From assembly GCA_964036275.1 (NCBI GenBank), contig OZ038433.1:39961336-40025335 (forward strand): a stretch of 64,000 nt of DNA, given 5' to 3'. Shown here piece by piece: positions 58,201 to 64,000 of the stretch; the first letter of the stretch is position 1, and the number at the start of each line of letters is the position of its first letter. Made by a program: the position numbers and the translations under genes. A model generated the notes under the pieces. The model ran no database searches and was not told the origin of the DNA. It saw nothing but the letters and a program-made list of their open reading frames with translations. Source of the DNA: Litoditis marina. Lineage: Eukaryota > Nematoda > Chromadorea > Rhabditida > Rhabditidae.

Positions 58201-60648
58201 AACGGCGAAAGTAATGAGGAGTTGCAGAAATGCCTTGATAAGATGTATAAATGGTCTGTAGATTGGGGTCTTCCACTATCAGTAGAAAAAACAAGTGTCC
58301 TGCATTTAGGCGCCAAAAACCCAAGTCAAACCTACAAAATGAACGGCATAGATCTCAGAAAAGTAGATCAAAATGTTCGAGATCTCGGTTATTTTGCTAA
58401 ATCAAAACCTTTCATTTAAAGACCATGTGAAACATATCATCAAGTCCGCAAAGCATCGAACATACAATCTTTTCAAAGTTTTGAAAACTCGGAATAGGAA
58501 TGTTTGGCTAAAAGCGTATAAAACTTATGTCCGACCAATGGTTGAATTCGGTACTACTGTGTTCAACTCAGATAGCGGGTTTGTTAAGAAACTTGAATCA
58601 GTTCAGAACGACTTCACTAGAAAGTTGTTTTTCCGTTTGGGTGGCTATACGTATTGTAAAATCCCTAGTTTCGCATTTAGAAATAGGAAACTCGAATTGG
58701 TCACTTTAGAATCTAGAAGAAATACGACAGACCTCATTATGATCCATAAAATCATAACTGGACAATGTGGATTAAGTGCAACAGACTTTTTCACGTTCAA
58801 ACCTTCACGTACTAGGGGTTCTGGCGCGAAATTCAGTTTCCACACCCCAAAAACTAGCCAACGTGCCAAGTTTTTCACAGTACGGGCTGGATCCAAATAC
58901 TTGAAATTGAGCAAGAAATCCAAAATACCGATGTCGTTATCAGCCGCAAAAAAGCACTTTAGGTGAATATTACATCAGTTCCACTGAGAATGTGACGGTG
59001 AATCATTTTGAGAGATTGCCAGATATATTACTTGTGTAAGACCCCTCCATTTATGTTGGTGGGCGTGACTTTTGAATGTCCACACTCAAATTTTACTCCC
59101 TCCACAGTTTCTGTAATTACTACAAACTCGGTTACTGCATGCAAGTAACAAAGTATCTGACAACTGTAGCAAAGCTAAATTCTTTCCTCGACCTACCGAG
59201 ACTGGCTTCAGAGTTGGAGTACGAGAGAAAATTACGGCGGGAATGAGCATGACGATCAGAATTCCCATCTTGGTCAACTCCCACCTGAAATCAGTTTGAA
59301 ATTTATTTTATGGCTTTCATTTTATCCTCTTACACAACTAAACTAACAACCAAAATCTTTCAAATAAAAAACGAGTTTTAGCCGTTGAAACGTGCTTGAA
59401 ATCCTGAACATCTCTGAAAGCTATCCACTTGATTCTCACCAATTATGTTCATTCAACTAATTCTCTAATTAGGTTAACTAACTGTTCACGTGGAAGTCAC
59501 GTGAACCAAAAAAGCTGCCAGCCCAACCTGAGGGATTCCTTCTTGGGTTTCTCTTCCAACATGAGGCGTTCGTCCAACGGCGCTATAGCTCCCGTCCTCG
59601 AGTTCTGTTTCGATTTGTAGCCATAGCCATCGGATGATTTGTTCTTGCTGGTAGGGTACTTGTACCCATCTGACCTACGGTTTCCAGGAATCTTCTTCTT
59701 GTGCGGAGTGTCGACCGATCTGAATCAGAATCGGATAGATGGTGATGTTTGTTTATTCATGTTTTCATAGTTATATTGATGGAAGACCAGGAAGGAACCC
59801 AAAAAAGACTTCAAGATTTGCGTAACTAACAGCCTTCAATCATTTCAATCTCACTTGTTTAATTGTCAAATAACTTCGGTTGTGGGGCTTGAATCTTCTG
59901 CGTCCACCAAATTTATATGTGTTTGGGGGTTTTCATTCTATTCATTGTGTCACTTTTTTGTGAATGCAATGGATCAACATAAACTTGAAGAATTCAAAAT
60001 CACTATATCTCTTAGTCAATTGCACAGACACGTGAAACATGTTAACACAGCAGAACTCAGAAACAGACTGGGCCAAGAACTCCGAAACATGCAATGACAG
60101 AGCGCACGATTCCTCATTAGAATACTAACTTTACGTGACTATTCAGTTAACTTCTAGTATAGACGAGGAATCTTTAACATGAAAACGAGAAAACGTAAAG
60201 GGATTCTCATTCTCGACAAAAAACCAACAAAGGTGGTGATAAGATGCGAACAGGCTGCGTTCATACCTATATACAACCAGCCCATATACTTGATGGAACG
60301 AAAACGCTACTACTACTACGCTTAGCTGTAGTGCATTTTGCATACACGTGATTAGTTCTTTCTGCATAAAGAATCAAACTACAAACACAGCACAGTACAA
60401 TATACACCGTTTATTTGAGCCAGCCTCTTAAAGAGCGAAAACTAGACATTGTGATGGCGTCATATGAGTATTTCAATTGAGCACAGTAGTATTAAGACAT
60501 AAAAAAGTAATTAAGCAGTAAAAAGAAGCTATTATTTAGTTCTCGTACATAAATACCCAAAAACTCACTCGGTTACTTTCTTTCTATGTCGACTTTGCAC
60601 ACTTTCAGGCAGGCGGTTGTTTGTCATCCTACTCGCAAAACCAACACT
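40253..60648 (-). CDS. Unrecognised type II single-pass membrane protein, 21 exons, ~566 aa
   Basis: Exons (minus): 60648-60569 (ATG 60627), 59719-59528, 59284-59197, 56304-56238, 56085-55998, 55534-55456, 54392-54337, 53990-53926, 53677-53552, 52958-52894, 52421-52269, 52161-52115, 51970-51902, 51389-51308, 50271-50206, 49991-49941, 41515-41459, 41217-41148, 40941-40825, 40528-40454, 40281-40253. All phases agree and total 567 codons. Residues 1-83 are basic and Ser/Lys-rich (cytosolic). A single hydrophobic stretch [14 protein letters not shown] (~90-103) follows, then a long luminal or extracellular part with sequons (NGS, NCS, NLT, NVS). Clear conserved-looking blocks: [91 protein letters not shown] do not recognise the family. 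The 12th and last exons and the acceptor at 56085 rest on phase alone. A minus-strand exon-like stretch 45853-45740 is also in phase and could be an extra exon in the 8.4-kb intron. Confidence 0.6.
41270..41458. repeat. GA-rich tract
   Basis: About 190 nt of nearly pure purine (GAGAGA, GAAAGAGAGA) on the plus strand. On the minus strand it is a CT tract starting right after the donor of the exon ending at 41459. Confidence 0.85.
42287..42688. mobile_element. Two adjacent palindromic TCATGAG-rich elements
   Basis: Two units of ~190 bp (42287-42478 and 42505-42688) each run from a GGCGGCGTAGCAATC-type end to a GATTGCTACGCCGCC-type end. TCTATTGATTGCTATG or its inverse (CATAGCAATCAATAGA) lies in the middle, and CTCATGAG or close variants occur many times between. 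Each unit is itself palindromic, and the two are in turn inverted copies. The same family recurs at 54993-55385. They lie in the longest intron of the 21-exon gene. Confidence 0.75.
43210..45688 (+). CDS. Nested secreted C-type-lectin-like gene (3' part uncertain)
   Basis: It lies on the strand opposite the host gene, inside its 8.4-kb intron. Supported exons: 43210-43279 (signal peptide [16 protein letters not shown]), 43343-43398, 44136-44201, 44439-44533, 44716-44920; phases agree. Exon 5 reads [20 protein letters not shown] then [20 protein letters not shown], the Cys-Cys...Gly-x-His-Leu core of a C-type lectin domain. An exon near 45287-45439 reads [20 protein letters not shown], the WIGL / WxDGS half of the same fold, but joining it to exon 5 needs an unseen exon. 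A Cys-rich tail ([19 protein letters not shown]) lies at ~45500-45690. C-type lectins bind carbohydrate or protein ligands outside the cell. No EPN/QPD-WND calcium motif is visible, so sugar binding is uncertain. Confidence 0.5.
43822..43941 (+). mobile_element. 3' remnant of a non-LTR retrotransposon ORF
   Basis: The frame from 43822 reads [20 protein letters not shown] then [10 protein letters not shown], the common C-terminal end of LINE ORF2 proteins (FF..RVV..WN.......S...FK..LD). Upstream frames are broken. It lies between exons 2 and 3 of the nested lectin-like gene. Confidence 0.55.
45740..45935 (-). pseudogene. Degenerate minus-strand coding remnant
   Basis: In one minus frame from about 45935 to 45740 the reading is [19 protein letters not shown], stop, CNVFAH, two stops, then [18 protein letters not shown] and [13 protein letters not shown]. 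The protein-like text on both sides of three in-frame stops suggests a decayed gene or transposon ORF. From 45853 (after TAATAG) to 45740 (before GTAATT) it also has splice sites and is in phase with the flanking exons of the host gene. Confidence 0.35.
46174..48445 (+). pseudogene. Second, internally deleted copy of the lectin-like gene
   Basis: 46204-46369 parallels 43114-43279 and encodes the same signal-peptide exon ([18 protein letters not shown]) with a GTAAGT donor at the same place. The next homologous block (46430-46690) corresponds to 45150-45430 of copy 1, so exons 2 to 5 are missing. A match to the copy 1 exon near 45463 occurs at 46944-46990, and the Cys-rich tail ([18 protein letters not shown]) reappears only at 48273-48400, displaced by a foldback element (46993-47510) and other sequence. 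The WFLNI..LWNGGS motif is lost. Confidence 0.55.
46993..47510. mobile_element. Foldback element with ~75-bp inverted arms
   Basis: 46993-47069 (AAAAACGAATGTAAAGTGAG...GGAGGT) is the inverse of 47441-47510 (ACCTCC...CTCACTTTACATTCGTTTTT) apart from a few gaps and mismatches. It splits the tail of the second lectin-like copy. No coding capacity is seen in the loop. Confidence 0.8.
48660..48730 (+). tRNA. tRNA-like remnant or SINE head (not a functional tRNA)
   Basis: TGGCGGAATGG (48667-48677) resembles an A box, and GGTTCGAATCC (48709-48719) is a perfect B box with a 4-of-5-pair T stem. The acceptor stem does not pair (GTCTGAA against CTGGAGC), so this is a degenerate tRNA gene or the head of a tRNA-derived SINE. 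Confidence 0.35.
48902..49232. mobile_element. 331-bp hairpin element with ~110-bp arms
   Basis: 48902-49014 (TAGTATAAA...GGCTAATCTCGCT) is the inverse of 49125-49232 (GCGAGATTAGCC...TTTATACTA) with few mismatches. The ~110-bp loop has no open frame of note. It lies in the long intron of the 21-exon gene. Confidence 0.85.
53012..53109. repeat. 24-bp tandem repeat, four copies
   Basis: Four near-identical units GTTTAGCTCTCCGGTTTGTT plus TTCC. The array is open in several frames (KTNRRAKR on the minus strand), but it lies in an intron of the 21-exon gene, 50 nt beyond the acceptor of the exon at 52958. Confidence 0.95.
53345..53480. repeat. Paired intronic repeat, copy 1
   Basis: GACGAGAGAGTGTG, AGAGAGAAGCAG, CATAGACCTCCATGCTCTC and GCTAATCGTAGAAAATTGA are shared, diverged, with 55857-55980. 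Both copies stop a short distance before an exon of the same gene (53552 and 55998). They look like two old insertions of one element. Confidence 0.6.
54993..55385. mobile_element. TCATGAG-rich palindromic elements, second locus
   Basis: 55186-55385 is a full unit from GCGCCGTAGCAATC to GATTGCTACGCCGCC with TATTGATTGCTATGC in the centre. 54993-55088 is a half unit (GTAGCATAGCAATCAATGGA ... ATTGCTACACCGCC). Interior CTCATGAG phrases match 42287-42688. Confidence 0.75.
55857..55980. repeat. Paired intronic repeat, copy 2
   Basis: The diverged counterpart of 53345-53480 (GACGAGAGAGTGTG, AAAGAGACGCAG, TGACCTCGATGCTCTC, GCTAATAGCAGAAAATGA). Confidence 0.6.
56433..57064. mobile_element. MITE with TAACCGGG / CCCCGGTTA ends, interrupted by an LTR
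   Basis: The left end TAACCGGGTTTTTAAGTAACC is inverted at the right end (GGTTACCTGAAACCCCGGTTA). Internal GGTAACC/GGTTACC phrases repeat. A 357-bp LTR-like sequence with its own target duplication sits inside. Confidence 0.7.
56636..56992. mobile_element. Probable solo LTR with 7-bp target duplication
   Basis: Starts TGTTGGTCCCTC and ends TTACAAACAG. The direct repeat TTATAAG flanks it exactly (56629-56635 and 56993-56999). A TATA-like ATATATAAACC lies at 56951. No internal retroelement coding is adjacent, so this would be a solo LTR, of BEL/Pao or Gypsy type by its TGTTGG start (inference). Confidence 0.6.
57673..58966 (+). mobile_element. 5'-truncated LINE with reverse transcriptase, one frameshift
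   Basis: Frame 1 (57727-58419) has reverse-transcriptase motifs in order: [14 protein letters not shown] (~57784), [15 protein letters not shown] with the motif A Asp, [14 protein letters not shown] (motif B), FADDTKVF (motif C) and the motif D region before 58310. The frame is lost near 58390-58400, and the C-terminal region continues in another frame to a stop at 58966 ([20 protein letters not shown], then FRLGG). No endonuclease or ORF1 is present upstream, as in 5'-truncated insertions. CR1/Jockey-like by motif style (inference). It is antisense within an intron of the 21-exon gene. Confidence 0.88.
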
Positions 60649-61731
60649 CTGAAACTTGCTACTAATAATTTAAAAAGTTTGATTTCCATTCGAAAACCTT
60701 GAGCCAATATTGGAATGGGATAGAAAATCAATGATCGAAAAAAGTTCACCTGTATTATGTTAGACCCTCACTGCTGCGGAGAATGAAACAAATGAAACAC
60801 TGCTCGCACATATCCACGGGAAACTTTCCGCGTGAAACGTGAAGTCTTAGTACAAATTGTGTACTTTTGTTATTTCTCTCGCTCTTTGCATACAAACGAT
60901 ATTAGTTTCCTACCACTCTTCAATCTTCGCCTACGTAAAAAGATTCTGAATTCTGTTGAGGGTGTCTGTCCATAAAACACCTCGCTTTACCAAGTATATT
61001 TTGACATGAACACTGAACTCTGCCCGTGTTTCATGTTTTTTTGGTTTTTTTTCTCTCCACAACGCTGAATCACAATCACACGAAATCCTGTCCAACCAAT
61101 ATTTATTAGGATCATTTCGGTGTTATCTCGAGGGAATATAATGAGTTCAGAAGACAAAGGCCTAATTATCATGCTCTTGAAAATCTAGCTCTGAAACCTA
61201 GATTGATCAGTCACGTGTTTGATTTTTATGGCAAAGGTTACACAACGTTTGCTGAAATGATAAAAAAATCGATATTCAATTGAATCAAATATACAATTGG
61301 AAAGTTTGAATACAGATAGAGAGGTTCACATAAAAACCAGAAACTTCACATTCAGTAGTACGAAAAAACCAGATTCACTTTTCGCTCACCTTCTAAAATG
61401 TGTTCTAAAAGATAATGCCAAGAATACAGCTCTATGTTGTGGTTGAGGTCATAATGTTATGGTCAAACTTTCAAGTCAATCCAATGCAAACTGATAATTC
61501 GAAAGTTTAAAGCATTAGGCGTTAGGCGTCGAAAGCATTAGGCGGGCCAAAAAAGATTCGTCGTGTAACACAATTTTACGCTGCAGTCAGAGGTGCTAAC
61601 TGAATGCTGTCGGAATCGCCGAAATTTTCTACAAACTGTTGCTGGATCTAGATTGAGCTTAGAAACACATGAACACAGTTTTCAGGAACATTTCAAAAGA
61701 TAGGTTATATTAGAGTATCGATTCACAGGAT

Positions 61732-63843
61732 TTATGGATTGACAGAAGGTTGATTTGCTAGATTTGCCGTCGAGCTCCCATCGGTTACACTAGGAGTGGA
61801 AACTATGTTGGCGACCGCGACATTCTTCCCTGAAAACAACGTTGGAAGACAACGTGGGTTCATTGTAGATTGTGTTCAACGACATAACCATAGTCTTTCT
61901 CATTCCTACTGAGACTCCTACAGTATGTATACAAAACCTTCAGTGCTGTCAACGTAATGTAGACTATACCCATCCATTGGTAATGGTCAACATCTCAGTA
62001 AAAATGAATTTGTCACTTATAGTTCTCATCATGCTCACGGAGACCTTAGTACCGTACCAATCAAATTTTATAGCGATTTTCGCACAAATTTCACGTTTCA
62101 AAAGTGTTTCTGAGAGGGGGTTTGGTACAACCCATGAGCGAAAAAAACTCTCCAGAAAACCGATATTTTCTTTGAAACGCAGGCATTCGCAGTTTCATGT
62201 TTCATTGCCAAAGTCACAGAAAATGATGACCACTATAAGAAGTAGGAAACATCAGCAAGTGTGTACTTCACCATTGCACGTTGTCGAAATTTCGCTGTGT
62301 ATCAAATGTTTTTCATGACTAAGATTTTGACTAGCAGTTAAGGCATGTTAATTACTATTCCAAACAAGTACTGTTTTTATGTCTTATGTTGGTTTCAATC
62401 AATGGTTAATATACCACTGGGTGACTTTGCATTCACTTCCAAAAACAAGAGAGGTTCAAAACACAAACTCACTTAGTCTCGGTATCACATATGACGACAA
62501 CTTCAGAATATACGTTCCATAGCTGGTGTTGACTATTAGTAGCAACAAACATCCTGCGAGGCCATGTGTAGAAAGGGCAAGAGACACTATGTAAGGAACA
62601 TCTGGAATTGGGAACTTATAACCTGTATTTATCGAACTATGTTATTTTGTCAACTCTTTACATTTTGTGAGAAAGATGAGCAAACGTTGAAGTAGTTTAC
62701 ATGGTCGCCCGCTGTCACTGTATCTTTGAAAAATGAAAAGTATCCAGAGCAAACTTGGGTTATGATACTCCAGTGACAATGTTACTCCTGCTAGAAGAAA
62801 AGGAATCAGTAGTAGGCCAACAGGAATAGAAACCTGAAAAGTTCCGCAAGGTCGACTAAGCCCTACTTTTTACATCCTGATTTGTGTACGGAAAACAAAA
62901 CCAATTAGATACGGAATAATTCTGGAATTTCAGTCGTTTTCATCCTCGAAGCGAATATTCAAGTTTGAATTGGCTTTTTTGCTGTATGAGTCAAATTGGA
63001 ATTCGAAGTAACTACACATAGCTTGCACTCGGATGCACAAAACACGCCTGAAACTTATCACAACTTGAGCGGTACTCGCGGTAACTACAACGTCTACCGA
63101 TCTTAATCGTCTGATTTCAGGATCTCTATAAATTGTACACAGTAGTTATTGGGAGGCACAGTACATTTTTGCGTTTCCTTTGAGCAGTGAGTGCATTCTA
63201 CAGAGTAGATATGCTAGAAGATCCCGCCAGCTTCATCCCATCCTGCGTCTCTAGCTCTGCCTCACTATTTCTCGTCTCTTACATCCCGGCGGGATGTGAG
63301 AGCAGAGAAATAGCGTATGTTTTGGAGACGCAGGATGGGGTGAAGGTGTCGGGATCTTCTAGCATGCGTACTCAGATATGTGGACTATGAGGTTAGCACC
63401 TATATGTGTAGTCAACAAGTGCTCAGGTGGATCGGAAAGGGGTTACGGTCATTGACTATGCCATACTGAACTATTCTGAGAAACTGTTATTTGTAGTTTG
63501 CTCGCGATGTATGTGCTGTATTTCGGGCATGTTCTGAAGTGTTTTCTGATAATCTGGGTCAATTCGGTCAATTCTCTTCCTATGCCTGATTGTCTTCGGA
63601 GCACTGTTATAGTGGATTTCAATGCCTGTTCATTTTTCACAACGTTTCATGAGATGTATTGCATGTTTCTCTGCGAACCAGGTGCCACATTATTTCAGTG
63701 TGGAGGAATATTCAAACATGTTACTCACAGCGGCTAGTCTGGCAATAACCGTCAGTCGGTCTTCGGGAATGCTCAAGTTAATGGCAACACCAAACCAGAT
63801 TGCATACACTACTATAGTAACTGATGAGTAATACACAGGTGAC
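61732..63843 (-). CDS. 3' part of a multi-pass membrane protein, probably a nematode chemoreceptor (5' end outside window)
   Basis: Exons (minus): 63843-63729, 62833-62719, 62601-62473, 61829-61732 (stop TAA); phases agree. Three or more hydrophobic segments: SVTIVVYAIWFGVAINLSI, VSIPVGLLLIPFLLAGVTLS, VSLALSTHGLAGCLLLLIVN. A ~35-residue polar tail ends in TANLANQPSVNP. The pattern of a short cytosolic loop (PEDRLTVIARLAA), a helix with internal Pro, then a last helix with STHGL resembles TM5-TM7 of the nematode Srh/Str seven-helix receptors, where a SLHGL-like motif opens TM7. That assignment is from memory of the family pattern and could be wrong; the upstream exons would lie beyond 64000. 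Confidence 0.55.
63211..63365. repeat. 155-bp near-perfect hairpin
   Basis: ATGCTAGAAGATCCCG at 63211 pairs with CGGGATCTTCTAGCAT ending at 63365, and the ~75-nt arms match at about 80% to a CCCGGCGGG centre. It could be a small MITE or a long-stem RNA precursor. It lies in an intron of the partial receptor gene. Confidence 0.85.
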
Positions 63844-64000
63844 CTGCAACGAGGTAGCATTTAGTGGGAGGACAGTTCAGAAGCACAACAGTTTATAATT
63901 ATATTTGTAACTCAAGCTAGCCTTTCTCATCTGTTAACAGTGAATCACACCTACACTCATGGAGAAGTGGAAAGAATGGGCATTAATTTAATTTATGCAT

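Noticed and set aside
57963..58316. 117-codon minus-strand open frame
   Set aside because: It is antisense to the reverse transcriptase and has no independent support.

Overview
This is nuclear DNA from an invertebrate animal. Coding sequence lies in many short exons (18 to 363 nt), with GT..AG introns and acceptors of the TTTTCAG / TTTGCAG kind. A nematode is my best guess. The acceptor style fits, four of five gene starts have a splice acceptor 1 to 21 nt before the ATG (as in spliced-leader trans-splicing), and the partial gene at the right end resembles nematode seven-helix chemoreceptors. No ribosomal or mitochondrial gene is present to prove it. Gene models were assembled by hand from reading frame, splice sites and phase, without transcript data.

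Layout. 1-1625: no gene recognised. 1626-17607 (+): a complete 33-exon BAG6 (Scythe/BAT3) homologue of about 1290 aa. 18560-23283 (+): TIPRL/TIP41 homologue, 9 exons, 300 aa. 25160-34198 (+): iodotyrosine deiodinase homologue (nitroreductase/FMN family), 9 exons, 288 aa, with a 5-kb third intron holding a TIR-bounded element. 35054-37978 (-): Myb/SANT-like (MSANTD/Zeste type) DNA-binding protein, 267 aa. 40253-60648 (-): a 21-exon gene for a type II single-pass membrane protein of about 566 aa that I do not recognise. Its introns hold much of the mobile DNA and, on the opposite strand, a nested C-type-lectin-like gene (43.2-45.7 kb) with a decayed second copy (46.2-48.4 kb). 61732-63843 (-): the 3' part of a multi-pass membrane protein, probably a chemoreceptor, whose 5' end lies outside the window.

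The housekeeping genes share no single pathway. BAG6 handles mislocalised and tail-anchored membrane proteins; TIPRL regulates PP2A-family phosphatases; the deiodinase works on iodotyrosine or, in nematodes, also interacts genetically with a potassium channel (SUP-18).

Repeats are abundant and mostly intronic: three ~110-bp palindromic MITEs, a ~165-bp MITE family with CATACACCAG ends, a ~220-bp family with CATACACCGCCAAGG ends, a 150-bp element with 10-bp target duplications, a 3.96-kb segment with perfect 27-bp inverted ends, palindromic TCATGAG-rich elements, a solo LTR nested in a MITE, a 5'-truncated LINE reverse transcriptase with one frameshift, and several long hairpins.
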